Below are positions 11,623 through 22,709 of a stretch of DNA of 64,000 nucleotides, piece by piece. Positions within the stretch are counted from its first letter, which is position 1, and every line of letters starts with the position of its first letter. Position numbers and translations under genes: made by a program. The notes beneath the pieces were generated by a model. The model saw nothing but the letters and a program-made list of their open reading frames with translations. It searched no databases and was not told where the DNA came from. This DNA is from Syncephalis fuscata (taxonomy: Eukaryota; Zoopagomycota; Zoopagomycetes; Zoopagales; Piptocephalidaceae): the NCBI GenBank assembly GCA_025786725.1, contig JAHLTZ010000007.1, positions 310,001 through 374,000 on the forward strand. The letters are read 5' to 3'.

Positions 11623-12878
11623 TCAGTTATTACCTATTAATAAGTGTTATTGAACGTACAACAAATAGTATGTAATTAGTATACAGCTAATTAAAAGCAA
11701 CATTACTTACCGTCTATTAATAGCAATTAGTGAACACACAGCAAATAGTATGCAATTAGTACATAAACAATTAAAAACAACACCACTTACCGGCTATCAA
11801 TATACATTAGTGAACGAACAGCAAATAGTATGCAATCAGTGATAGTTAGCTGCTATGGTGTTTCACTTACGACCTATTCGTACAAGTTGTTAAAAATGCA
11901 TAGTATATAGTGTATGTTCAGCACATAATTAATAAATATGTAATTTCACTTACAACCTGTTATGATTAAATCATTGACAAACACAGTACATATAATGTGG
12001 TGAATATACAGACATCTAATATGCAACATTACTTACATCCTATTAATATTGAGTTATTAGTAACAGCGAATAGCATGAAATTAGCTCATAGCCGATTATT
12101 ATATAACGCCACTTACTAACTATTATATTCAATTATCAATCCATAAATACATAGCATATAAGTGATAAATAGCTAATTGACATGCAATATTACTTACACG
12201 CTATCAATATTAGGTTGTTAATACACAAATAAACACCATGTAATTAGCGTATTTTTAATCAGCATAAAACATTACTTACTAGCTATTCATGTTAAATTAT
12301 TGGCCCACACAATGTATAGCATGCAATTAGTGCGCGGTCAATCAATATATAGAATTACTTACGACCTGTTATATTGCATTGTCAATACACACAGTACATA
12401 GCGTGTAGTTAGAGTATAGGCAACCGATATACAATACCACTTACAAACTATTCATATAAAATTGTTGACATAAACAGTGCATAGCATGCAGTTAGCCCAT
12501 AGTCGCTTAATATACAGTATCACTTACTGCCTATTAATATTAAATTGTCGATACACATAATATGTAGTATTCAGTTAGCGTATATTCAACTAATATTCAG
12601 CACTGCTTACATTCTAATAATAGTAAATTGTTGGTAACGAATAGTATAAGATTTTTGCCCAATTATTTATTATACAGTGCTACTTACTGGCTATTATATT
12701 CAATCGTTGACAAAAAATCATTAGTTATTAATACACTGATAGGCATAATATTGATGCATATTTGTTGTAATTAAAACATACCAGTATTTACTTGAGCTGG
12801 CACGGCATCCACTGTGACTGTATTAGTCACAAAAACTACGAAAAAGACGCAAGCTGCAGTAATGGAAAGCTTCATCAT
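11623..12878 (-). CDS. Secreted Cys-rich mini-peptide encoded by thirteen 3-nt exons
   Basis: Exon 1 (12878-12782) encodes a classic signal peptide: a basic start, a hydrophobic core rich in Val and Phe, and a small-residue cleavage region near residue 25. It ends in phase 1 at a GTATGT donor. Then come thirteen 3-nt exons at 12688-12690, 12611-12613, 12528-12530, 12445-12447, 12363-12365, 12280-12282, 12198-12200, 12117-12119, 12037-12039, 11954-11956, 11871-11873, 11791-11793 and 11711-11713. Each is preceded by AG (almost always TAG) and followed by GTAAG. The terminal exon at 11633 reaches TGA at 11623-11625. The product is about 48 residues with Cys framework C-x-C-x4-C-C. The 14 introns are 74-91 nt, mostly 77-80, and resemble each other. 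Function unknown; a secreted effector or signal is inference. RNA evidence is needed to prove splicing. Confidence 0.65.
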
Positions 12879-13540
12879 GGTATTGTTTGTTATGGTATTG
12901 CTTGTTGAAACAAAAAAGTAGAATGGATGATAGAGTGAAGTAAGGATACCGTTGATTAGTTGTGTACACTTTATGGCCTATTTAAATCTATAACTATGGT
13001 AACATATTAGCATGCTGATTGTATGGAATATACCATTGATATGCCATGTAAACCAATAGCAACACGTCCACGTGGTAACTTGAAACATGCACAGAGTAAT
13101 AGATTGATAATGTGATAGCATTATGCATATTCTATGTTTCAGCCTATTCGGCAATTACACAAAAATTCGGCGATATCAAGTATCCAGTATATATGTGCTG
13201 TAAACAAACATCAACCTGCTTTTTGTTTCACACTGAAGTCAGATTAAAGTCCAGCTGACCACTGAGTTTTTGAAGCATGCACAGAGTAATAGATGGATAG
13301 CATGTGTCAATATATCTATATATAGATAATATTATGAATATTTGGGGCACAACAATTTAATAGGCAATGATATCATGACTTGTCTTGATATAGAAACAGC
13401 AAAGAATAAAATAATAAAACGCAAAAAATACATAAACATGCAGTCTATTTAGTATGTTTGTTCAGTATTTTACAACATATAAACTATTCCTTACACTTAT
13501 CCTTTTATGCATTTTTTTGCAAAAGTAACGAGCTATAAAC
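12879..13540. promoter_or_regulatory. Divergent promoter region of two secreted-protein genes
   Basis: A 662-bp gap between the divergent start codons of the micro-exon gene (12878, minus) and the pseudokinase gene (13541, plus). The near-repeated phrase CATGCACAGAGTAATAGAT occurs at about 13086 and 13276. This may allow shared regulation; that is inference from position. Confidence 0.4.
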
Positions 13541-15070
13541 ATGATGTCAAATTTGAAATGGAATCAAGTTGCAATGATAAGCAGCATCTTGGCACTAGTA
13601 TTTATTGTTCAGCCTATATTTGCTACACCGCGTAAAGCCAATTTACCCGAAGGTAGATTATTATACCAGATACTTTATGCGTCCATACTAATAGCATTGA
13701 TATATAGATGTATTTGAACCTGATCCACCGCAAGTATACGATGGTATTGATATACCCGCTGGATTTGAACAAGGTGAAGAGACATCATGGGAGCAACAAC
13801 TACAAGGCATGGATGTGAATGTCATGTGCCGCATACGAAACAATCTCAATGATAAATTTCGATTTCTTCAGGTATTTATTAAATATTGCCAATATTACAA
13901 CTAGCTAAGCAATTATAAATCTAGGACCTTAGCCGCAAACGAGTGCTATTACAAAATGATCCCGGACGCCAGTATGTTTTACACCCGCAACGCTCGTTCA
14001 CTTTTCGAGGCAAGCGCTGTTTTGTTATGCCTCGCTCAGTTGATGAAAATTTGAATGACTTTTATTTAAATTACATACCATCTTTGGCTGAAGCTAAATC
14101 GATTTTATCATTTTTCACTAAATTGATACAAGGTAGGCCTAGCCGATATGTTTGAGTATGCACAGTAGCTCATAATGAAATATGATTAGGTATTAATTAT
14201 ATCCACAAAGTTGGATGGACCAACATTAGTTTAAATGAGTTCAGTAAGAAAATGTCGCATTAACATTTAAGCCATTGCTAACTATAAATTATAGGCATTG
14301 TTGTTAGATCAAATCTCAGTAAATATCCTGTTATCAATGTAATGAAAATTGAACAGCTAAGACGCATCAAATTTAAAAACAATATTGTAGTACTGATAGC
14401 TGCACCTCAAATGAAACTATTATATCTTCCTGAATGGATCAAAAATACTAAAATCGATCCACGTAAGGCTGATCTATGGAGAATCGGCGAACTTTTTTAT
14501 GCTTTCCAATATGAATTCTACTTTAAGATGCCAAAAAAATCCACTAAGCAAATTTTAGAAGAAACTTTTTCCAAAATGCCAGACGTTAAGCCAGAACTCC
14601 ACGACACACAACAGCAGTTCAAAAGATTTATGCCATACTTCAAGAAACTTATTGAAGATAGCTATCAATCTGGATTAATAACAAAAAATAACGGTCGAGC
14701 TATTCTATTAAATACGAACAGCGGATTTCTAAAGAACAGCATTGATATATCGTTGTCGCCAATCAAGCAAATTTATTTAACGATAGAAATGCTAGACTTA
14801 TTCATTGCTGCGCAAAACTGTGTTTTTGGAAATAAGCCATTGCGAGGATACTCACAGTTTTTGCTTAATGGGCTCTTCCAACTAGGAATATATAGCATGC
14901 TTCCTGATATATATATAGCACATCCAAATGAATATACTCCCGTATTAGACATGCTAAATAGGCTGCTAACACTCAATCCCGAAGAGCGATTAACGCCGGA
15001 CCAATACTTGAGACAATTTGATAGAAATACAAATGCCAACCTTTTGCATGTATCTGATCAACAAAATTAA
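13541..15070 (+). CDS. Predicted secreted pseudokinase
   Basis: Five exons (13541-13652, 13708-13871, 13925-14132, 14190-14243, 14295-15070) join in frame to 437 residues. Residues 1 to about 29 are a signal peptide ending near PIFA. The rest follows a protein-kinase layout. GINYIHKVGWTNISLNEF (about 162-179, spanning the exon 3-4 junction) aligns with the catalytic-loop helix of kinases, but the HRD motif is replaced. No DFG is found. ADLWRIGELFYAF (about 237-249) matches subdomain IX. LLTLNPEERLTPDQYL (about 402-417) matches subdomain XI. Loss of HRD and DFG argues for a non-catalytic fold, perhaps binding a partner outside the cell. Two Met codons open the frame. No close family is recognised. 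Confidence 0.75.
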
Positions 15071-15798
15071 CTATAAAACACCAGTATGATAGACAATTAC
15101 TTTTAGTAATAAACATTAACATTTGCATCAAGTGTGTTTTATAGTGAAATAGTCGACGCTAAATGGCTGGATGATGGCAGAAGCAAATAAATAAATACAC
15201 CACAGTATTTGTATCATATTAATCGTTCATCAAACATGTTAGTATACTAATCAATGTTGATAGCAAGCCAGATACACTGTCAAGCAGTAAGAGGCTAGGT
15301 GGGAAATTAGTACAAGCATAATTAGCTGAATACAAAGCCTCTTGATTTATATGTAATATTTGATACTGCTTAGTGTACAAGCTGTCACATAGACGGCATC
15401 GCAGTTGAAGCTACAATAAGAGCAAAACTAAAATTGGTCACTAAGGCTGTCTGTATGGCTATCATAATTAAATCAATGACAATCAAGCGTATATTTGAAC
15501 AGTGGGATATAACAAGGATTTGAATATGGATCAATCAACCGATGTAGGATTTACACATATATAAAGAAGCACATGTGATATTTTTATCTAGGCTTCACAA
15601 GAACTGTACTAGTATATTGATAATGTAATAAAATATATTGTTTATAGAGATTATAGCATATAATTAAAAAATAATTGAATACAATGAAAAAAATAGATTT
15701 CATAATAACTTGAATATTGATAAAACGCTAGTCTTCAAACTTAAATTTGAAACTATTGGCCCAATGCTATAAAAATATGCAACAGTATTAGAAAAGCA
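15071..15798. other. AT-rich spacer
   Basis: No gene, RNA or clear repeat seen between the pseudokinase gene and the first palindrome. Confidence 0.4.
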
Positions 15799-17095
15799 AT
15801 TTTAACGTGATTAGGTGGTAAAATGCAATGGCATATGAATTAGAAATATTAGTCATTTAATTAATAAAGCGTTACTAATAATACGTATAACTTTACGTAT
15901 AATAAAGCAAGTTGTCTGATACTTCGCATAAGTGTGTGTATAACATATAGGTAGCTATTGACAAAGTATACCGCAATTACATAGCGTGATAGTGTAATGG
16001 TAGTGATAATACGTTAATAAATGTGCAAAAATAGCAGTTTTTTACTGTTTATGGCTTGTATAATTAAAATACAGCAAAATAGTTGGCAGATTCAAGTTCC
16101 CCATGCTAAGCTTTACCGTCTGGTATAAGATTTAGAACAATGATTTTTGCAACAAATGTTAGTCAAAAATGCAGTCTACGTATAAATTAACAAAAAGTGA
16201 CTAGACTTTATAATTTCAAGCAATTTAATACTAATAATTAAATTTGGCTTAAAGTAAATTCAAAGCGTTCTACAACACTAAAACAAGCATAATAAGTTGT
16301 TATACATAAATAACGACATATAGTAGTAAGTTATGCCATATATTTACATATAGCAGTTTTTCATTAAGCTACTTATGTAAATCGTATTTTTGACTAACAT
16401 TTGTTGCAAAAATCATTGTTCTAAATCTTATACCAGACGGTAAAGCTTAGCATGGGGAACTTGAATCTGCCAACTATTTTGCTGTATTTTAATTATACAA
16501 GCCATAAACAGTAAAAAACTGCTATTTTTGCACATTTATTAACGTATTATCACTACCATTACACTATCACGCTATGTAATTGCGGTATACTTTGTCAATA
16601 GCTACCTATATGTTATACACACACTTATGCGAAGTATCAGACAATTTGCTTCATTATACGTAAAGTTATACGTATTATTATCGATGTTTTACTATATGTA
16701 TTTAAACAATGTAAACTGCATTTTTGACTAACATTTGTTGCAAAATCATTGTTCTAAATTTTATACCAAGCGGTACATCTTAGCATGGGGAACTTGAATC
16801 TGCCAACTATTTTGCTGTATTTTAATTATACAAGCCATAAATAGTAAAAAACTACTATTTTTGCACATTTATTAACGTATTATCACTACCATTACACTAT
16901 CACGCTATGTAATTGCGGTATACTTTGTCAATAGCTACCTATATGTTATACATACACTTATGCGAAGTATCAGACAACTTGCTTTATTATACGTAAAGTT
17001 ATACGTATTATTAGTAACGCTTTATTAATTAAATGACTAATATTTCTAATTCATATGCCATTGCATTTTACCACCTAATCACGTTAAAATTTCTT
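15799..17095. repeat. Palindromic element with tRNA-like units (copy 1)
   Basis: The outer arms (15799-16175 and about 16722-17095) are reverse complements. Inside are one forward and two reverse copies of a roughly 220-nt unit. The unit carries an A-box-like TAGTGTAATGGTAGTG, a B-box-like GATTCAAGTTCCCC about 95 nt later, and a T-run about 45 nt beyond. A spacer of about 215 bp separates the oppositely oriented units. The same unit and spacer recur at 28670-30475. Confidence 0.8.
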
Positions 17096-18238
17096 TCAAG
17101 ATATTAGCTCAGGATTATATATTTACTATATATAGAAAATAGAATAAAAAACTCATATTTAAGTGTGCAATACACATTGAATCATTTATCCAGTAATGCT
17201 CATATTAGATCATAATGAAAATATTTAATTATATTATTTAATCCGGGATGTCAACTATTTTACATCATTTATTTATTTCAATACATTCGCTGCTTATTTT
17301 TAATTATATTGCTTTATCTTCTAATTAGTTTTCTTTTTCATGGTATCTATTAATTGTCACTGGCGTGATTATTGATTAGTATACGTACTTAATTCATTTA
17401 ATACATAGTTTGGTAATAGTTTTAACTAAACAGCACTATTTCCAACAGTGTGAGCGTACTAATCGTACAATGCTCAATAATGTAACACTTATAACAATAT
17501 AAGGAAGGCCAAAGTAAATAATAAAACATTCTTACCATCTTATTTCTAGTTGTACTATATATAGTTTATATCATTCGTAAATGAGCAGTAATCCAGCAAA
17601 AAAATTATGTCAATCATATGTTAATTATATTTTTACATTATTATTTCATTACTTAACTCACTAAACAGCAATAAAAAATAGTAGGCAGTACTGTTTAATT
17701 TTTTGGAAACTATACCCTGTTATCACATTAAACCAATACGATAACAAGTCGGCTATATGACAATTCGACCATTGGTACAAGCTACATTTATTGTTTCTAG
17801 AAACAGTTCCGGTGTACCATTATGTTTTTGCTATTGCTTTGCCGCCAATCCTAATTCCCAATGGCTGCATACATTCCAAACAACGCTTAACACCAATACT
17901 GCACCAGCTTTAAGGCACTGAAATTGCATTTTTGCTTATAACACACTTAAAATAGCTCAACACTTCAGTGTGCAATGCAATAATATTAATTATTTGACAC
18001 TTGTGCCATCCAGAAATATTATATTGGTATCTACCTCTACATTACTTATTTGAAAGGTAAATGATACAGCTATTGCTTTTAGCGAAACAACAACAGGTGT
18101 GTAACATTTGTTGCTGCGTTCATTGATAATATTAATGTTTAATAGTCGCAGTTTTCCTAAACATGACATAATACTGGCAATACAGCTGCTCTTATATTCA
18201 TATACACATCGATAATGTATAATAAAGTTTTATTTTAT
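17096..18238. other. Intergenic, no gene seen
   Basis: AT-rich spacer including the 3' flank of the proline-rich secreted gene (an AATAAAG-like signal lies just past its stop). Nothing else recognisable. Confidence 0.4.
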
Positions 18239-18904
18239 TTATGATCTGTGATAAATCAATGATTTTATCTCATCTTCGGATACATTATCAAAGTTTATTG
18301 GCTTCTTTTCAATGCTAATACGTTCGGATTTTACTGATTCATTTATTGAAGGTGAAGGTGATGTATTGTAGCGTGATTCTTTGTTAGCTTTCTTTAATAG
18401 CGATGTAGAAAATAGCTGGCTTCCATTGAAGCTTTTTGGTCTAACCTTAGCTAGTGTCTCCTTGTTTTTGGTAAAAAGATTCGAAACGCTGAGCTTTGTT
18501 TTAAGCGATGACGAACTCAAGCGTTTATGTTTCGGTGGCAGTGGTGGTAGCGGGCGATCCTTATTTTCAGCACTTGGTCCATGTAATATATTTTTCTTCA
18601 GCTCTTCAGTACCTCTATTTGACCAATGTTTGGGTGGTTTTGGTGGCGGTAAAACTTCGACTTTACTATTTAAATAGTGTTCATCACTAAGTGCTTGTAA
18701 TGGACGATTGTTATTGCTAAAACTCGGTTTATGCAATATAGGTTCATCTAGCTCTTTACTACTTCTATTTGACTGATGCCGCGGTGGTGGCGGGATTTCA
18801 AATTTACCGTTTACATAACGTTCATTATCAGCTGGTGCTGCCGCGATAAATGCCGTAAACGCAGCAAGATTACTTAGTATTATAGCAATAGCAAGCACAC
18901 GCAT
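18239..18904 (-). CDS. Predicted secreted proline-rich protein with SH3-ligand motif
   Basis: Single-exon, 221 residues. Residues 1 to about 25 form a signal peptide (hydrophobic core, cleavage near AAAPA). Two imperfect repeats of about 45-49 residues follow (about 28-72 and 75-122). They share a Y-x-N-x-K-x-E start, a PPP block, SNR, an EEL/KEL segment, an ILH-x-P motif and an RPL end. The second repeat ends in RPLPPLPPK (117-125), which fits both class I (RxxPxxP) and class II (PxxPxK) SH3 ligands. The C-terminal half is Ser/Lys-rich with no known domain. An extracellular protein displaying an optimised SH3 ligand would suit a host-directed effector; that is inference. No homologue recognised. 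Confidence 0.7.
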   Translation of the reverse strand: MRVLAIAIILSNLAAFTAFIAAAPADNERYVNGKFEIPPPPRHQSNRSSKELDEPILHKPSFSNNNRPLQALSDEHYLNSKVEVLPPPKPPKHWSNRGTEELKKNILHGPSAENKDRPLPPLPPKHKRLSSSSLKTKLSVSNLFTKNKETLAKVRPKSFNGSQLFSTSLLKKANKESRYNTSPSPSINESVKSERISIEKKPINFDNVSEDEIKSLIYHRS

Positions 18905-19571
18905 TATAATTGTCGTATCAATTTGTAATTATAATAAAAAGAAAAAAATAAAATATACCAGAGACTATGCGCGTGAAGGCTATAATATATATGTATATAT
19001 ATATCAGCACATGTGCGTGGCATGTTCCAAAACTAAATACAAATGCTTAAACAAAACAACATTAGCACGTTTACAAATATTTATTGGATAATTACTTGAT
19101 TTATTTGGGTTACAATGCTTTTTATGGTCTATTGTCAAATGCACCCATGTTGTATTTGCATATTGGTTCAGATAATGCTTTGTCTTTCTTTATAGCTCTA
19201 TATGTGTGTGTATCTATATACAATTATTCAAAGCGGTGTATAACAAATACTCATATGTAAAAATGTGTTTACTAATTTTTGCTAATATACTACATGAAAA
19301 ATGCTACTAGTGATAAATCTATAAATAAATGATCATTTATTATAATTATAGTTTTATTCACTCTAAAATATTATTATTTATAATAATTATTTAATTAGAA
19401 GTATGCGATAAATGGTAAAATATAAATGATATAGTTAAACAAATTTTAGCTAAATAATTAATGTTATTAGCGTTATATATAGCTTGTAATACTTTTGTAA
19501 AAAATGTAATATTAAACAAGGTATTATTTTAAGTTTTGCTTTATGTACCATTTAAAACGCAAAATTATATC
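18905..19571. other. Intergenic, AT-rich
   Basis: Promoter side of the proline-rich secreted gene and 5' flank of tRNA-Gln. No further gene seen. Confidence 0.4.
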
Positions 19572-19643
19572 GGTTGCATGGTGTAATGGTTAGCACATCA
19601 GACTTTGAATCTGGGGACCTGAGTTCGATTCTCAGTGCGACCA
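19572..19643 (+). tRNA. tRNA-Gln (UUG)
   Basis: A 72-nt cloverleaf with acceptor stem GGTTGCA/TGCGACC and discriminator A, D-arm A box, anticodon stem CAGA/TCTG around loop CTTTGAA giving TTG, and B box AGTTCGATTCT. A T5 run (terminator) follows within 5 nt of the 3' end. LTR-like sequence starts about 60 bp downstream. Confidence 0.95.
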
Positions 19644-19703
19644 AACATTTTTGCACATTATTTTTAATAATGTGCAGTACTTTTGTGACTTTTTACATTT
19701 TTA

Positions 19704-20155
19704 AGCATTTGTCGGACTGTAAAATTTTGCTTAACGAATTACACGCTACAACTGGCAATAATTTACCATTACGAATATTAAGATAGTTACATGTAAGTAG
19801 TAGTAGCTTTTGGACTTTGAAATTTTGCCTGACTAAATTACACACCACACACCACTCCATCCAGCACTAAGTATTTACCATATGAATAGATAATTCATAT
19901 GATCAATCCGATGACCAGCCATATGAATTCACACCTGAGCTAACCCATGATTCTATGACAATCAACATCGTCAATATTATTGTCGACGTCATATTATCAT
20001 TATTATTATCATTACACGGTTATATTAATTATTTTAGTATATAAACCAACACATTTTATTAACAAATAAACAATAAATTGTTAACTGTCTTATCTACAAA
20101 ACACATTTTATTGATCAAGTACTACGATAGTCAGAAGGTAGTGACTTTGACGACA
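19704..20155 (+). repeat. LTR fragments downstream of tRNA-Gln
   Basis: A truncated start (TGTCGGACTGTAAAATTTTG) lies at about 19704. A near-complete copy runs from about 19808 to 20155 and matches the 9884-10261 LTR through the CATATGAAT, GACGTCATATTAT and ACTACGATAGTCAGAA blocks to the GACGACA end. It abuts the right inverted-repeat arm. Confidence 0.7.
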
Positions 20156-20156
20156 A

Positions 20157-21638
20157 TAGCTAATCAACATAGTTATACAATGCAGCCACTCTTAATACAT
20201 CCAATAACAAAGGGAGGCCAATAGTGCTGCTGAGTGTGTAGTACAAGTAAAGAAAATACGACATTATTTATTATTGCTTGTGAATGTGAAGATGTTATAT
20301 AGGCAAACACAAAGCGTAACTAGTGGGCTATTAGTAACACTACCGATAAGAATAGCATTAGTATGGATAATAGTTATGCTGTGCCGGGTATAGTTAGTAT
20401 AGATGTCGATAAACTAGTAGGTGCGTGTTATTAATGGTGTGCACCATACGCACATTATTACATATTACAATGGTGTATCTATTAATATATATTACTATTG
20501 GTACGTTACGATACTACTTAAACAATAGTGATATGTAATGGCCAACGCATCACCAAAGGTGCCTATTAATAAGGCAATTATTGTCATAATACGACTATTA
20601 ACCATTTATCAATCTAAATAACGATTATATTGCCACATGGCCAAGCAACAATATAACCACTAGTTATTTCTTTCTGTTATTATTTACAAATAATTCATTA
20701 TCTTTTTACTAATCTCTCAGCTTTACTAAAAGCTTTTGTTATAAAATCATTGTGATTGACCATCAGCGATAATGCAAAGTACTACTGCCATCTAAAGGTT
20801 GAGTCTTTTATTTAACAATGACTAGTCTATCTACAGTCCTTTTTAAATGGCATATTTTTGTTTAACCATTGATTCGTATTATGCTATTATTATATGTTGG
20901 TTTATTTCTTCACTATTAAACAATTTATTACCCATTTAGTGTGATTTGGGGTCAAATGAATTTATTTAATAACATTCGCGTAGCTGAACTACATTTTCGT
21001 TCTCTTGAACATGGGGACAAGTGGTGAGTTTTATTTAATCATTACATTATCACATTTGTTGTTTTCTGGTGGTCAAATGGCTGATATCTAATAATAACCA
21101 ATTTATTGAACATGATGATGAGCGGTGAGTGACATCAATTATAAATACTCATCACTGTAGATCCATTATCCAGTATGCATATATCCAGTACACATATATA
21201 CTCTATTCACCTATATCATTCCCATTCTGTCCCACACTGTTATATACCATTCTATGATATACTAAATACATTCTATTGTTTATATGCTTCAATATACATT
21301 ATTTATTTCACTTATTGCGCTATATGCACTATATTTTTGACATTGCTTTGCATGCTTTCTCACCGTATATCTAGCATTTTATATATCATTATATAATTGC
21401 CTAGCCTTCCTCTATTCAAAACTAGTTTTATTTTTGTTCTAGCGCTATTATTAATAAATCTCGACTAATTCCGCTCATCTACTCATGCATATATGCTCAG
21501 TAGCTTCAACACGGCTAATCGTCACTCAATGTTGTATATTCTTTATATTATATATAACTTTATTGTCTAGTAAGTACGCGCTAGCTATTGTAGCTATCCT
21601 TTTTGTTCTAGCGTTGTTATTGATAAATATCGACTACT
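20157..21638 (+). repeat. Right arm of the 1.48-kb inverted repeat
   Basis: Reverse complement of 8105-9582 across its length. The arms flank about 10.6 kb holding two tRNA genes and three secreted-protein genes. Both ends show the mirrored order tRNA gene, LTR, arm, with each tRNA pointing outward. Confidence 0.9.
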
Positions 21639-22508
21639 GTTGGTCATCTGTTCATGCATATATGCTCATTATTTTTTACACAGCTAGTCATGTTCTTTCA
21701 TTATCTGGTCATTCTACTACATATCATTTTATCATTCTGCAATAGCTACACACTATATAACAGGACTAGCGCTAATGCTATGACAGTGATGACAGTTGGA
21801 CTCATCACTATATAGCATAGGTTATATGGGCTACACTTACTTCTTTCTATCACTTTTCATTACGTCACCATCACACTCTTTCTTTCTATTCCTTATTGTA
21901 CTTGCCATCTGTATTCTTTATTCATCACTTTCATATGTAATTATGATGGTAAGTAGGTATGCTATATGCACATCACGCTTGAGTCTATCTTTTCTGTCCT
22001 TCATACCATCTTACTTTGTTGTTGCTGTTGTCCGCCAAATATTCTCTTATTATTTACACTATACAGCGTGCATGTATGCTAGTCATCTACACTATATGCA
22101 TTCTGGTTATTGCACATCATTGTTTAATGCGCAGCGTTGCTTTGTCATCTGTTACAACTATTGAATAGTATTTACATTTTATATTGATATGTAGATTGTA
22201 CCACAGTAACCACAGTTACTTTTGTTATTATTCATTGTCTCGTTGGTATGAGTCATCTATCATATTGTGCTGATGATAACAGTAATTATATTAATAGATT
22301 ATATGCATATACTATTAGCATTATTATATGCCTATTTATTTATATGTAATATATCTATAATCATTGTTATTATTATAAGTGTACGCTTTATTCAATGCAT
22401 GATGCAATCTTGGGGGAGGGAAAGACTGCGTGTGACCAAATGACAGATAGTAACAGTTTTACGTAAAACAGAAATTACGAACGACCTGCAAAAAACTGCC
22501 TTCATTTC
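21639..22508. other. Spacer with hydrophobic low-complexity open frames only
   Basis: Pyrimidine-rich plus strand gives Leu/Ser/Tyr-rich open frames (for example 21796-22164) that look like composition artefacts. No RNA or gene recognised before the 5S gene. Confidence 0.4.
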
Positions 22509-22626
22509 AACTACGTTCATTGCGCCTAGAAAGCACCGGATCCCGTCCGATCTCCGAAGTTAAGTTAGGCCGCGCTTCTGTAGTACTGCGGTGGGGGACC
22601 ACGCGGGAATGAGAAGTAATGTAGTT
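22509..22626 (+). rRNA. 5S ribosomal RNA
   Basis: About 118 nt. Terminal stem AACTAC/GTAGTT, the conserved segment CACCGGATCCCGTCCGATCT, the A-box-like GAAGTTAAGTTAGG, TAGTACTGCGG, and the box C region GGTGGGGGACCACGCGGGAA appear in the right order and spacing for a full-length 5S rRNA. No T-run follows before the tRNA that begins 8 nt later. Confidence 0.93.
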
Positions 22627-22634
22627 ACCGAATA

Positions 22635-22707
22635 GCCCGGTTAGCTCAATCGGTAGAGCGTGAGACTCTTAATCTCAAGGTTGCGGGTTCGACCCCCGCA
22701 TTGGGCT
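22635..22707 (+). tRNA. tRNA-Lys (CUU)
   Basis: A 73-nt cloverleaf with acceptor GCCCGGT/ATTGGGC (two G-U pairs), D arm TTAGCTCAATCGGTAGAGC, anticodon stem TGAGA/TCTCA around CTCTTAA giving CTT, and B box GGTTCGACCC. It begins 8 nt after the 5S rRNA gene. Confidence 0.95.
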
Positions 22708-22709
22708 TA

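Noticed and set aside
18381-18690. Plus-strand frames over the proline-rich secreted gene
   Set aside because: Antisense shadows; the minus frame has a signal peptide and internal repeats.
21796-22164. 122-codon hydrophobic frame that could be a membrane protein
   Set aside because: Composition artefact of a pyrimidine-rich strand; no start context, family or splice structure.
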